Assembly (NCBI GenBank): GCA_024279045.1
Contig: JAJRRZ010000229.1
Coordinates: 1-14,550, forward strand
Origin: Alphaproteobacteria bacterium
Lineage (GTDB): Bacteria > Pseudomonadota > Alphaproteobacteria > Rhizobiales > Aestuariivirgaceae
Direction: 5' to 3'
DNA length: 14,550 nt
Part shown: one piece after another, positions 6,388 to 14,386 of the stretch
Layout of the letters: every line of letters begins with the position of its first letter
How positions within the stretch are numbered: the stretch's first letter is position 1
Made by a program: the position numbers and the translations under genes
The notes under the pieces: model-generated
What the model was told of the DNA's origin: nothing
What the model saw: only the letters and a program-made list of their open reading frames with translations
The model's database searches: none

Positions 6388-7794
6388 TTACATGGAAAGG
6401 TGCAGATCAACCAGTTTTTCCGCGATATCGTCGAAGACCTTCGCTAGATCTCCTTTCTTCACGTCAAAGCTGCCCAGCGAAGCACAATCGTTCATCAGAC
6501 GCTTGATGCTACTTGCCCTGACATCGAAGGTGATGGTGATGATCTCCGTATTGCGCTTGCCGGTGGCCGGGTTGATGGCCTTGATGTTGTCGCACAACTC
6601 CCTGGTCATTCGATTGGCATAAGAGCTGTCGGCCGAACCGTGATCGTGATAGGCAAAACTGCTGTCGCGATAGGGTGCCACGGTGTTGGCGCCGTCAGTC
6701 ATCAGCACGATGATCTTCTGCACATTGTATTTGTTCGTGTCCTGGTCATTGGCCCCTTCGGTGTATGGCGCTTCCGGCGACAGCACCCGCCAGCCCCACA
6801 CCAGGCCCGCTGGAATGTAGGTCCAGCCATAAGCATCGAAACTGTTCACCGCGCTAATGATCTGATCCTTGTAGGTCTTTACGCTGCGCAGTGGTATGAT
6901 GGGATTTTGCTGGCATCGCTGAACGGCCCTGTAATTGGGGCCCACATAAACATCATTACTCCACCAGCCATCCCGGCTATCGGCCGAATGGTTCGGATTA
7001 CGCCGGTAGTTCATGACAGCTTGAACAGGATTGACACCATAGCCGTCGTCACGAATATTGTATGGATATTCACGCGACCCGACACAACCCTCCCATTCCA
7101 CATATATCCGAGACCGCCTTCGCCACCCGCGCCAGCCATCTTCGTAGACTTGCAACCATGATTCATTGCGCTTGTCCGTGCCGATGTTCACATATTTGGA
7201 AAACGGCACCACGGCGACCTTGAAGTTCTCCTCCGGAGCATTTTGCATTTTCGTGTAGATGGTATTGAGAAAAGATGCCACCGCCTTCTTGAGCTCGCGA
7301 ATCTTGCCGCCACGCATGGAACCGGTGATATCCAGCACCAGCGCCACCTCGGTGCGGGCAGTGCTTGACCTGGCTTCGGCGAGCACGGAAATATCGTAGC
7401 TTTTCATGCCGACGATGCGCAGGAAACGGTTGTAAATCTTGGCTTTCACAGCAGCGCGGACCGCTTGATTGTCAGTTGTGAACTCGATCTTGTCCAGCGT
7501 CGCTTCTGTTGCAGTGAACCGCCGGGAAAACCGCTTGCTCACTTCGGTCTTGAATATCTGCATCAGATCCGACGGGGAAACCTGATAGTTCATCTGCTGG
7601 CGATGGCTCAATGTGGCCAGCAGAGCCGCGTCGGCGATGGTCTGCAGCTTGTATTGATTACGTGTGGCATTGCTGTAGTCCAGCGCGCCACCCACCAGCA
7701 GGACCAGAACCGGCAGCGACAGCGCCGTCAATACAGCAATGCCCCCGTCATCCGAGCGGCGCAGCCGTGCAATCTTCTCTCTGATCATGCCCAT
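6388..7794 (-). CDS. TadE/TadG-like protein with vWA domain (copy 1)
   Basis: This 468-residue protein has a TadE/G-like N-terminus: a short basic cytoplasmic start, then one hydrophobic segment (about 18-38, GGIAVLTALSLPVLVLLVGG). Relatives use this segment to anchor the protein with the rest outside the membrane. A von Willebrand A domain follows with MIDAS DITGS at 155-159 and TDG at 366-368, including D367. The vWA core is split after VAVVPF (193-198) by a segment rich in W, R and Y (about 207-300) with two cysteines, C237 and C294. The final residues read KLVDLHLS. The role is probably metal-dependent adhesion or pilus-linked assembly, but no other Tad genes are near. A weak GGTGA precedes the start at 7794; a second ATG at 7788 is possible. 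The gene is visibly more A/T-rich than its neighbours. Confidence 0.8.
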   Translation of the reverse strand: MGMIREKIARLRRSDDGGIAVLTALSLPVLVLLVGGALDYSNATRNQYKLQTIADAALLATLSHRQQMNYQVSPSDLMQIFKTEVSKRFSRRFTATEATLDKIEFTTDNQAVRAAVKAKIYNRFLRIVGMKSYDISVLAEARSSTARTEVALVLDITGSMRGGKIRELKKAVASFLNTIYTKMQNAPEENFKVAVVPFSKYVNIGTDKRNESWLQVYEDGWRGWRRRSRIYVEWEGCVGSREYPYNIRDDGYGVNPVQAVMNYRRNPNHSADSRDGWWSNDVYVGPNYRAVQRCQQNPIIPLRSVKTYKDQIISAVNSFDAYGWTYIPAGLVWGWRVLSPEAPYTEGANDQDTNKYNVQKIIVLMTDGANTVAPYRDSSFAYHDHGSADSSYANRMTRELCDNIKAINPATGKRNTEIITITFDVRASSIKRLMNDCASLGSFDVKKGDLAKVFDDIAEKLVDLHLSM

Positions 7795-7930
7795 TTCGAT
7801 TCACCCGATGCAAGTTGGTTTGTCCTGCTTGCAGGCTACGGGAAAAGTGTAAATTTCAGGGAAAGGGAATGACTTTCCAATCCGTTAAGATGATATCCTC
7901 TCACACCGGTGCATCCTTGGGAAAACACGC

Positions 7931-7972
7931 AAAAAAGCCGCTTTCCCGCTGCTACACAGCAGGGAAAGCGGC
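7931..7972 (-). terminator. Rho-independent terminator of vWA copy 2
   Basis: On the minus strand an 11-bp stem (GCCGCTTTCCC / GGGAAAGCGGC, at 7962-7972 and 7937-7947) with an inner GCTG/CAGC stem is followed by six T (complement of 7931-7936). It starts 25 bases after the stop of the upstream vWA gene, so the two vWA genes are probably not one continuous transcript. Confidence 0.85.
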
Positions 7973-7997
7973 TGCTGGTAGAGCAAGGCCTTGCAGC

Positions 7998-9557
7998 CTA
8001 TTTCGACAGATGCAACTCCACCAGTTTCATGGCGATCTGGTCGAAAACCTTGGCCAAATCGCCGCTCTTCGCGTCGAATGATCCGAGCGATGCACAGCTC
8101 TGCATCAAGTCCTTGATGCCTGTATCCCAGACATCGAAGGTAACAGTGATGATTTCCGCGTTGCGCTTGCCGGTAGCCGGGTTGCTGGCTTTGATGTTGT
8201 TACACAGTTCGCGCGTCATGCGGTCGGCATAGGCACGGTCTTTCTGCCGATGATCGGCATAGGCCCACCCTCGCCTGCGATTTGGCGCAACGGTATTGGC
8301 GCCATCGGTCATCAGCACGATGATTCTGCGGATGTCCTTGCGCTTCACATCGGCATCACTGGCGCCTTCGGCAAAGGGAGCCTTGTGCGACAACACGCGC
8401 CAGCCCCATACTAGGCCGGAAGGGATGTAGGTAAACCCATTGGCGCGCAGTGCATTGATGCTGTTAACGAGCGCGTCCTTGTTGTCCTTCAGCGTCATTA
8501 GCGGCGTCAGCGGCGAGCCACACCTGTTCCTGCGCCAGTGCCAGCCATCATAGCTGTTGACCGGATAATCGGGACGGCGGGCATAATTCATCACACCAGG
8601 CACACGCGTGCCATAACTCTCATCACGCAGATTGAGCGGATAGTCGCGCGACCCGACACAGCCTTCCCACCTGATATTGCGACTTGACGTGGCAGATGCC
8701 GTCTTGCATGGAGTGAAATGCTCCCAGTGCCATTGTACACACACATCGCGAAACGATGGTTCGCAGACACGCACGCGCTGCCCGTCGGGGTTGCCCTTCC
8801 AGTAACATCTCGTATACGGCTGGCGCTCTGTCTTGTCGCAAACCTTTTCCTTGCAGATCGTACGCGTCGTTGTCTTGCTCAACGTCATGTCGGGTGGCAC
8901 ATCCAGCCACCATGCGCCGCGCTTGTCCTTGCCGACGTTGACATATTCGCCAAACGGCACGATGGCCACCTTGAAGGCCTCCTTGTCGCCTTGCAGGCGG
9001 GAGTGGATGGTGTCGAGGAACTGCGTGGCGGCCCGCTTCAGCTCCTCGAGCTTTTCCCCTTGCATGGAACCCGTCGTGTCCAGCACCAGCGCAACCTCGG
9101 TGTAATTGATGGAAGCCTGCACCTGGCTGCCGATATTGAATGTCATCGTCGGAAAACCGATCAGCCTGACGAATTTGGTGGGAAATTCCGCCTCCAGGTA
9201 GGCATCCAGCTTGCCGGCATTGGGATCCAGACTCAGCTGCTCCGTCTTGATCGTTATCTGCTGCTCGAAACGGGTCTGCAGCGACGTTTTCAGATGCGTC
9301 GAGAAATAGGCCTTCAACTCCGCATCGGAGATGTCGGGATTGCTGCTGTAATGCTTGTATGTCGCCAGGCTGGCGCTGTCCGCCGCCTTCTGCAGCTTCG
9401 ACTGCGCCGCCACTACCTGTGCATAATCCACCCCGCCACCGATGAGCACCAGCAGCGCAGGCAAAGCCAGTGCCGTGAATATCGCCACGGCGCCGGACTG
9501 ATCACCCATCTTGCCCTTCACCACATGAGCATATTTTCCAAAACGCAATTTCTTCAT
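7998..9557 (-). CDS. TadE/TadG-like protein with vWA domain (copy 2, Cys-rich insert)
   Basis: This 519-residue paralogue of the downstream gene has the same plan. A basic start is followed by one membrane segment (about 22-42), a middle region and a vWA domain with MIDAS DTTGS at 160-164 and TDG at 417-419. The two copies share WEGCVGSR-YP, FTYIP-GLVWGWRVLS and the final KLV-LHLS. This copy has a segment at about 224-294 absent from the paralogue, holding six cysteines (C235, C240, C251, C265, C273, C284). With C300 and C346 that makes eight, an even number that suits disulfides in an exported domain. Starts compete: ATG at 9557 or GTG at 9587, neither with a good ribosome site. I chose the ATG because the coding frame gains a typical KKLRFGK basic start. 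A strong terminator follows the stop. Confidence 0.8.
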   Translation of the reverse strand: MKKLRFGKYAHVVKGKMGDQSGAVAIFTALALPALLVLIGGGVDYAQVVAAQSKLQKAADSASLATYKHYSSNPDISDAELKAYFSTHLKTSLQTRFEQQITIKTEQLSLDPNAGKLDAYLEAEFPTKFVRLIGFPTMTFNIGSQVQASINYTEVALVLDTTGSMQGEKLEELKRAATQFLDTIHSRLQGDKEAFKVAIVPFGEYVNVGKDKRGAWWLDVPPDMTLSKTTTRTICKEKVCDKTERQPYTRCYWKGNPDGQRVRVCEPSFRDVCVQWHWEHFTPCKTASATSSRNIRWEGCVGSRDYPLNLRDESYGTRVPGVMNYARRPDYPVNSYDGWHWRRNRCGSPLTPLMTLKDNKDALVNSINALRANGFTYIPSGLVWGWRVLSHKAPFAEGASDADVKRKDIRRIIVLMTDGANTVAPNRRRGWAYADHRQKDRAYADRMTRELCNNIKASNPATGKRNAEIITVTFDVWDTGIKDLMQSCASLGSFDAKSGDLAKVFDQIAMKLVELHLSK

Positions 9558-9701
9558 GGCTGCCCCGCTTGTTGACAACGAAACCACAAATTCAGCCCGC
9601 CAACCTACACCGGGGGATTGAAGGCCTGATTAATCTGCCCCATTGAACTTGCATAAATTTTTTTCTTTGCTTCCGCTCGCCCGCCTGTTGAGAGACCGGG
9701 C

Positions 9702-9726
9702 AAGCGGCTTGACAACAAGCCCGCTT
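9702..9726 (+). promoter_or_regulatory. Leader hairpin upstream of purB
   Basis: AAGCGGCTTG (9702-9711) pairs with CAAGCCCGCTT (9716-9726) with one bulged base and an ACAA loop. It lies about 90 bases before the purB start. It may be a leader structure or the terminator of nothing visible; no T-tract follows. The rest of 9558-9815 holds A/T-rich sequence near 9646-9668 that may contain promoters, but no box can be assigned. Confidence 0.3.
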
Positions 9727-9800
9727 CGCCGCCATGGGCTGAAAATAGCAGGCACGCGGGCCAGGCCAGACATGCGCCCATCCCGCAAAGTCCCATGAAA

Positions 9801-9808
9801 AGAGGAAG
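9801..9808 (+). promoter_or_regulatory. Ribosome binding site fixing the purB start
   Basis: AGAGGAAG lies 7 bases before the ATG at 9816 (9 bases counted from its core AGGA). It supports this start over the in-frame ATG at 9795, which would add only seven residues. Confidence 0.6.
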
Positions 9809-9815
9809 TGCTTTC

Positions 9816-11123
9816 ATGATCCCGCGTTACACCCGGGCCGAAATGGCCGACATCTTCTCGCCGGAAACGAAATTCCGCATCTGGTTCGAGATCGAGGCCT
9901 ACGCCGCACAGGCCCAGGCCGAGCTGGGGGTAATCCCGAAGGAGGCTGCGGAGGTCATCTGGGAGAAAGGCTCAAAGGCACAGTTCGACGTGGCGCGCAT
10001 CGACGAGATCGAGCGCGAGGTGAAGCACGACGTCATTGCCTTTCTCACCCATCTGGCAGAGATCGTCGGGCCTGAAGCGCGTTTCGTGCACCAGGGCATG
10101 ACCTCGTCCGACGTGCTGGACACCTGCCTGAACGTGCAGCTGGTGCGCGCGGCGGACATCCTGCTGGAAGACATCGACATGGTGCTCGCCGCGTTGAAGA
10201 AGCGCGCACAGGAGCACAAGAACACCGTGTGCATTGGCCGCAGCCACGGCATCCATGCCGAGCCCACCACCTTCGGGCTGAAGCTGGCCACCTTTTACGC
10301 CGAGTTCGACCGCGCGAAACAGCGCCTGCAACAGGCCCGCGAGGAGGTGGCCACCTGCGCCATCTCCGGCGCGGTGGGCACGTTCGCCAACATCGACCCG
10401 TTTGTCGAGGAATACGTGGCGAAGAAACTGGGCCTGAAGCCGGAGCCGATCTCCACGCAGGTCATCCCGCGCGATCGCCACGCCGCCTATTTCGCCGCGC
10501 TGGCGGTGATCGCCTCGTCCATCGAGCGGCTGGCGGTGGAAATCCGCCATCTGCAGCGCACTGAGGTGCGCGAGGCGGAGGAATACTTCTCGCCGGGCCA
10601 GAAAGGCTCATCGGCCATGCCGCACAAGCGCAACCCCATCCTCACCGAAAACCTCACCGGTCTGGCGCGGCTGGTGCGCCAGAGCGTCGTGCCGGCGCTG
10701 GAAAACGTGGCGCTGTGGCACGAGCGCGACATTTCGCACTCCTCCGTGGAGCGCGGCATCGCGCCGGATGCCACGGTGCACCTGGACTTTGCCCTGCGCC
10801 GCCTGGCCAGTGTCATCGACAAGCTGGTGGTCTATCCCGAACAGATGAAGAAGAATCTCGACCTTTTGGGCGGGCTGATCCATTCACAGCGGGTGTTGCT
10901 GGCGCTCACCCAGGCCGGCATGAGCCGCGAACAGGCCTATCGCGTGGTGCAGCGCAACGCCATGCCGGTATGGGAGGGCAAGGGCAACTTCCTCGACCTT
11001 CTGAAGGCTGATGAGGAGGTGAAGAAGCACCTCTCCGAAGAGGAGCTGGAGAGCCTCTTCGATCTCGACTATCACACGAAGCACGTGGACACGATCTTTG
11101 CCCGCGTGTTCGGCGAGGCCTGA
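9816..11123 (+). CDS. purB: Adenylosuccinate lyase
   Basis: The 435-residue enzyme acts in the cytoplasm on two steps of purine synthesis. It cleaves SAICAR to AICAR and adenylosuccinate to AMP, releasing fumarate each time. It belongs to the fumarase/aspartase superfamily. The conserved segments are TSSDVLDTCLNVQ at 96-108, HGIHAEP at 144-150 with likely acid/base H144, and the signature GSSAMPHKRNP at 264-274 on the flexible loop with the catalytic serine. H71 in KHDV is also conserved. Length fits the short PurB class of about 430-435 residues. The start IPRYTRAEM is typical. It is not next to other purine genes here. It converges on nnrU with a 21-bp gap between the stop codons. Confidence 0.97.
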   Translation: MIPRYTRAEMADIFSPETKFRIWFEIEAYAAQAQAELGVIPKEAAEVIWEKGSKAQFDVARIDEIEREVKHDVIAFLTHLAEIVGPEARFVHQGMTSSDVLDTCLNVQLVRAADILLEDIDMVLAALKKRAQEHKNTVCIGRSHGIHAEPTTFGLKLATFYAEFDRAKQRLQQAREEVATCAISGAVGTFANIDPFVEEYVAKKLGLKPEPISTQVIPRDRHAAYFAALAVIASSIERLAVEIRHLQRTEVREAEEYFSPGQKGSSAMPHKRNPILTENLTGLARLVRQSVVPALENVALWHERDISHSSVERGIAPDATVHLDFALRRLASVIDKLVVYPEQMKKNLDLLGGLIHSQRVLLALTQAGMSREQAYRVVQRNAMPVWEGKGNFLDLLKADEEVKKHLSEEELESLFDLDYHTKHVDTIFARVFGEA

Positions 11124-11144
11124 TCTGCCGGTATTTTCTTGCCA

Positions 11145-11720
11145 TCATTGCGGCATGATGTAGCCCAGCACCGGCACACCGATGAGTGCCTCATGCGCCA
11201 TGATCATCGCCAGATACATGGTGGCGCCGGTAAGCAAGGCGGCGTAATCAAGCATCGGGTCGGCGCGGCCTTCGGGCTGTGCGTCGTTGCGCCATGCCAG
11301 CACCAGCATCAGCGCGGCGACGATCATCAGCCCGCCAGCCAGCACCACCGTGGCGGCATCTCCATTGGCCAGCAGATGGCCCACTCCCCACAGCAGGATG
11401 ACATAGGCAAAAGGCGTGCGCAGCTTCTTCTTAAGCCGGCAGGGATAGAGGAACACGCCAAACAGCAGGAAGGCGAAAAACATCAGCAGGAAGGTGGCAT
11501 GCGAGCCCCAGGTGGGCGGCTCGTAAAGCGCAATGAAGGGGCTTTGCGCATAGAAGAGAATGATGAGCGCCACGCTGGCGATGCTGGTGATGATGAACAG
11601 CGGCAAATAGGCACGGCCCAGCACGCCCTTCACCCGCGCCTTCAACGCGGGCAGCGACGGCAGCAGGTGGGTGAGGCCGAACAGTGCAATGGCCAGCGCC
11701 AGGGCAATGATGGTGGTCAT
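11145..11720 (-). CDS. NnrU family membrane protein
   Basis: This 191-residue protein is almost entirely hydrophobic, with about five or six membrane segments (roughly 1-20, 37-58, 72-92, 103-118, 122-143 and 160-180). It matches the NnrU family by the RTPFAYVILLWGVGHLLANGD segment, which I mark only by its key parts RTP, LLWG, H116 and NGD. NnrU was first linked to nitrite and nitric-oxide metabolism in alphaproteobacteria, and the family is related to the plastid carotene isomerase Z-ISO. H18 (GLTH) and H116 are candidate metal or haem ligands by analogy. No denitrification genes are seen nearby, so its role here is open. The frame is open upstream to 11882, but the ATG at 11720 overlaps the mutY stop by 4 bp (ATGA) and gives the family's normal start. 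Confidence 0.85.
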   Translation of the reverse strand: MTTIIALALAIALFGLTHLLPSLPALKARVKGVLGRAYLPLFIITSIASVALIILFYAQSPFIALYEPPTWGSHATFLLMFFAFLLFGVFLYPCRLKKKLRTPFAYVILLWGVGHLLANGDAATVVLAGGLMIVAALMLVLAWRNDAQPEGRADPMLDYAALLTGATMYLAMIMAHEALIGVPVLGYIMPQ

Positions 11721-12805
11721 GGAGCATGTTCCCGCAAGAAGGTTGAGGCCTTGCGCATGAGAGTGGGCAGGCCAACTGTATCCATATCTCCCACCGGATG
11801 CCAGAACCAGCCTCGCGGCAGCGCCAGGGCGGCGGCCTGCCTTTCGCCCAACGGCTCCGCCAGGTGGTGCAACTTCAGGCACAGGTGAAAATGCGTGAAG
11901 GTATGGCGCACCTCCGAAGCGAGTTGCTCGAAGGCCAGGCCAAACGGCGTATCATCATCGAAAGGCGCGGGCTGGCCGTCCCAGCCCGATGAAGGAAACT
12001 CCACCATGCCACCCAGCATGCCGCGAGCGGGACGGCGGCGCAGCAACACGTGGCTATCGACACGGGTGATGAAAAAGGCATCACCCACACGAGTGGGCCG
12101 GGCAGCCTTGCGGGCGCGCCGCGGCAACACTTCGGCCAGCCTTCCGGCATGGGCGGCGCACGATGCACGCAGCGGGCAGCTGCCACAGGCGGGCTTGCGC
12201 GCGGTGCAGATCATGGCGCCCAGATCCATCAGCGCCTGTGCGAAATCGCCCGGCACATGGGGTCGCAGCAGTGCCTCCGCCAGCGCCCGCAAACGTGGCT
12301 TGGCATCGGGCAGCGGCTCCTCAACGGCGAACAGCCTGGCGATCACCCGCTCCGCATTGGTATCCATGGCCACCGCCGGATGGCCGAAAGCGATGGCGGC
12401 AATGGCCCCGGCTGTATAGGGGCCGATGCCGGGCAGCTCCTGCAAGGCCTGTGGCGTGTCGGGAAAGCGTCCGCCAAGCTCGCCCGCCACCACCTGTGCG
12501 CATTTGTGCAGGTTGCGCGCGCGGGCGTAATAGCCCAGCCCCGCCCAGGCAGCCATCACCTCTTCCAGCGGCGCGGCGGCCAGCGCCCGCACGTTGGGCC
12601 AACGACGGATGAAATCATCAAAACGCCGCCGCACGGTGGCCACGGTGGTCTGTTGCAGCATGATCTCCGACAACCACACATGATAGGGGTCCGGCTGCCT
12701 GCCCGGCGGCGCGCGCCACGGCAGAGTGCGGGCATGGCTCGCATACCAGTCCAGCAAGGCGCTGGCGATGGCTTCGGCCTGCTTGTTGCTGACGGGCTTG
12801 TTCAT
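11717..12805 (-). CDS. mutY: Adenine DNA glycosylase
   Basis: The 362-residue enzyme removes adenine mispaired with 8-oxoguanine, the last guard of the GO repair system. The HhH-GPD fold shows catalytic E47 (SEIMLQQTT), the helix-hairpin-helix LPGIGPYTAGA at 124-134 and catalytic D148 (AMDTN). The iron-sulfur cluster cysteines are C200, C207, C210 and C216 (C-x6-C-x2-C-x5-C). A C-terminal NUDIX-like domain (about 235-362) recognises 8-oxoG in relatives. All key residues are present. The ATG at 12805 has no strong ribosome site. The gene is divergent from the DUF721 gene, 104 bp away, and its stop overlaps the nnrU start, so nnrU is probably read with it. Confidence 0.96.
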   Translation of the reverse strand: MNKPVSNKQAEAIASALLDWYASHARTLPWRAPPGRQPDPYHVWLSEIMLQQTTVATVRRRFDDFIRRWPNVRALAAAPLEEVMAAWAGLGYYARARNLHKCAQVVAGELGGRFPDTPQALQELPGIGPYTAGAIAAIAFGHPAVAMDTNAERVIARLFAVEEPLPDAKPRLRALAEALLRPHVPGDFAQALMDLGAMICTARKPACGSCPLRASCAAHAGRLAEVLPRRARKAARPTRVGDAFFITRVDSHVLLRRRPARGMLGGMVEFPSSGWDGQPAPFDDDTPFGLAFEQLASEVRHTFTHFHLCLKLHHLAEPLGERQAAALALPRGWFWHPVGDMDTVGLPTLMRKASTFLREHAP

Positions 12806-12852
12806 GAAAACTTCATCAGTCTTGCAGCAATCACGAAATCACCACTGGCGGA

Positions 12853-12886
12853 TTGCCACATTTGGCGGCAAGATGCACCGTATACG
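12853..12886. promoter_or_regulatory. Divergent mutY / DUF721 promoter region with TTGCC repeat
   Basis: TTGCC at 12853-12857 and GGCAA at 12867-12871 form an inverted repeat. The decamer TTGCCACATT (12853-12862) is the exact complement of AATGTGGCAA, found at 4000-4009 upstream of ntrY. TATACG at 12881-12886 resembles a -10 box for the DUF721 gene, but no well-spaced -35 is found. The match could be coincidence. Confidence 0.3.
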
Positions 12887-12909
12887 GATTTCGCCTATGG
12901 AAAAGCCAC

Positions 12910-13419
12910 ATGGCAAGGCATATCGGGCAGGTATTCGACAAGGTCGCGCGCAAGGCGCTGCAACGCCACGGCGGGCCGCTGATGGCCGAGCTGTCGCGCG
13001 TATGGCCGGAATTGTGCCCGGAGCTGGCGGAATTCGCCCGGCCAGAAGCGGTGAAGCGAACCGGCCCCGGCCCGGCAACGCTGAAGCTGCGCGTGGCGCC
13101 GGCCCACGCCCTGCAGGCACAGATGCTGGAAATGGTGCTGTTGCAACGGCTCGACGCACATTTCGGGCCGGGAACATTCGGGCGCATCACGCTGGTGCAG
13201 GCGCCCCTGAATGGCGATGCACCCCCAGCCAGACGCCCCGCGCGAGCCACCGGCAGTTCAGCCACGGCCACACAGCAGCCGGATGCCGTGGATGCCGCGC
13301 TGCTGGCCGAATTGCGCAAGGGGCTTGTCAACGTGCGCGATGAACAGTTGCGCACGGCATTGGAAAAGGTGGCCGAAGGCATCGCCCGGCGCGCCGCCGG
13401 GCAGCGCCATGGCAAATGA
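12910..13419 (+). CDS. DUF721 / DciA-like protein
   Basis: This 169-residue cytoplasmic protein carries a DUF721 domain (about 1-100, with GQVFDKVARKAL near the N-terminus and the strand-rich TLKLRV-APAHALQAQMLE segment). DciA, the best-known DUF721 member, helps load or run the replicative helicase DnaB, and alphaproteobacterial copies are usually annotated as DciA-like. A linker rich in P, A, R and T (about 101-129) leads to a C-terminal helix-rich tail. The frame is open from 12853, but the ATG at 12910 gives the family's normal MARHIGQ start. A GGAAAAG-like stretch lies just before it. It is followed by dsbA 54 bp away, and this order (mutY, DUF721, dsbA) is common in alphaproteobacteria. 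Confidence 0.8.
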   Translation: MARHIGQVFDKVARKALQRHGGPLMAELSRVWPELCPELAEFARPEAVKRTGPGPATLKLRVAPAHALQAQMLEMVLLQRLDAHFGPGTFGRITLVQAPLNGDAPPARRPARATGSSATATQQPDAVDAALLAELRKGLVNVRDEQLRTALEKVAEGIARRAAGQRHGK

Positions 13420-13473
13420 TACGACGCGGAAGAACCTCGCACGAAACCGGAAACACACAAGGGAAACGATCAC

Positions 13474-14259
13474 ATGCATGAAAACATGAAGCACCAGCCC
13501 GGAACCGCGCACCTCACCCGTCGTGGCGCCACGCGCCTGCTGCTGGCCGGTGGCGCGGCCTGCTGGCTGGGGTTGGGCGCGGGCGTGGCACACGCCGCAC
13601 AGGACAAGCCGGAATACGTCAGCCGCGGCCTGCTGGCAAAGAACCCCATCATCGAGGACATGGTGCTGGGCAAGGATGACGCCACCATCACCATGGTGGA
13701 ATATGCCTCCGCCACCTGTGGACACTGCGCCGATTTTCACATTTACGAATGGCCGCAGATCAAGAAGGAATACGTGGACACCGGCAAGGTGAAGTTCATC
13801 TTCCGCGAGTTCCCGCTGGATCAGGTGGCGCTGGCCGCCTTCATGCTGACGCGCTGTGCTGCTGGCGGAGATACGAAGAAGTATTTCGCCGTGATGGACA
13901 TGGTGATGAAAACCCAGCGCGAGTGGGTGAAGAATCCGAAGGAGGGACTGCAGAAGATCATGCGCCTGGCGGGACTGTCGGACGAGCAGTTCGACAAGTG
14001 CCTGAAGGACGAGGCGCTGGCGAAGAAGATCATGAACAGCGCACGCAGCGCCAGCCAGGCATTTAAGGTGCGCTCCACGCCGACGTTCTTCATCAATGGC
14101 CGCAAGATTGCCGGGCGCATGCGCATCGAGGATTTCCGCGCCGTCATCGACGAGGAGCTCAAACGCGCCAGCAACGAGATTGGCTCGCGGCAAACCGCTG
14201 GCCAGGGAGCGGAAAAAACCGGCAAGGAGAAAGCCGACGACAAGGCGGAAGCGCAATGA
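13474..14259 (+). CDS. DsbA-family thiol-disulfide oxidoreductase
   Basis: This 261-residue envelope protein has an N-terminal signal (about 14-41, charged RR then a hydrophobic core ending AHA) with likely cleavage after A41. The thioredoxin-fold body carries the redox motif C82-G-H-C85 and the cis-proline P203 (STPTF). A second pair of cysteines, C128 and C176, lies in the helical insertion. The tail is rich in K, E and A. It probably forms or isomerises disulfides in periplasmic proteins. The R16-R17 pair looks a little like a Tat signal but the residues after it (GATR) do not fit the usual motif, so Sec export is as likely. An AAGGGAAA stretch lies before the ATG at 13474; another ATG five codons on is possible. 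It sits 54 bp after the DUF721 gene, probably in one operon. Confidence 0.88.
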   Translation: MHENMKHQPGTAHLTRRGATRLLLAGGAACWLGLGAGVAHAAQDKPEYVSRGLLAKNPIIEDMVLGKDDATITMVEYASATCGHCADFHIYEWPQIKKEYVDTGKVKFIFREFPLDQVALAAFMLTRCAAGGDTKKYFAVMDMVMKTQREWVKNPKEGLQKIMRLAGLSDEQFDKCLKDEALAKKIMNSARSASQAFKVRSTPTFFINGRKIAGRMRIEDFRAVIDEELKRASNEIGSRQTAGQGAEKTGKEKADDKAEAQ

Positions 14260-14336
14260 AGACAGGCTGACGGCAAAAGGGACTCGTTGACATCCATTGC
14301 CGTGCTTTCTGCCGATTGCCAATCATGAGTCGATCG

Positions 14337-14386
14337 TGAAGAAAAGTTTTGTGGCCGACGGTGTCGGCCACAAATACTTTTCTTCA
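14337..14386. repeat. Palindrome A of a three-palindrome cluster
   Basis: Arms 14337-14359 and 14363-14386 pair over 23 bp with one bulged base and a three-base loop (GGT). The outer part is A/T-rich (TGAAGAAAAGT), the inner nine bp GC-rich (GTGGCCGAC). It starts about 78 bases after the dsbA stop. Read either way it resembles an intrinsic terminator, with T-rich sequence after the GC stem. Confidence 0.7.

Noticed and set aside
8718..9575. A 285-codon plus-strand frame opposite the second vWA gene
   Set aside because: It is an antisense frame without recognisable domains, while the minus-strand protein has a full vWA domain.
9709..9714. TTGACA as a -35 box for purB
   Set aside because: No acceptable -10 lies 16-18 bases downstream, and the bases are part of a hairpin.
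13516..13596. Tat signal peptide in DsbA
   Set aside because: An RR pair is present but the following residues do not match the Tat consensus, so only a generic signal peptide is claimed.
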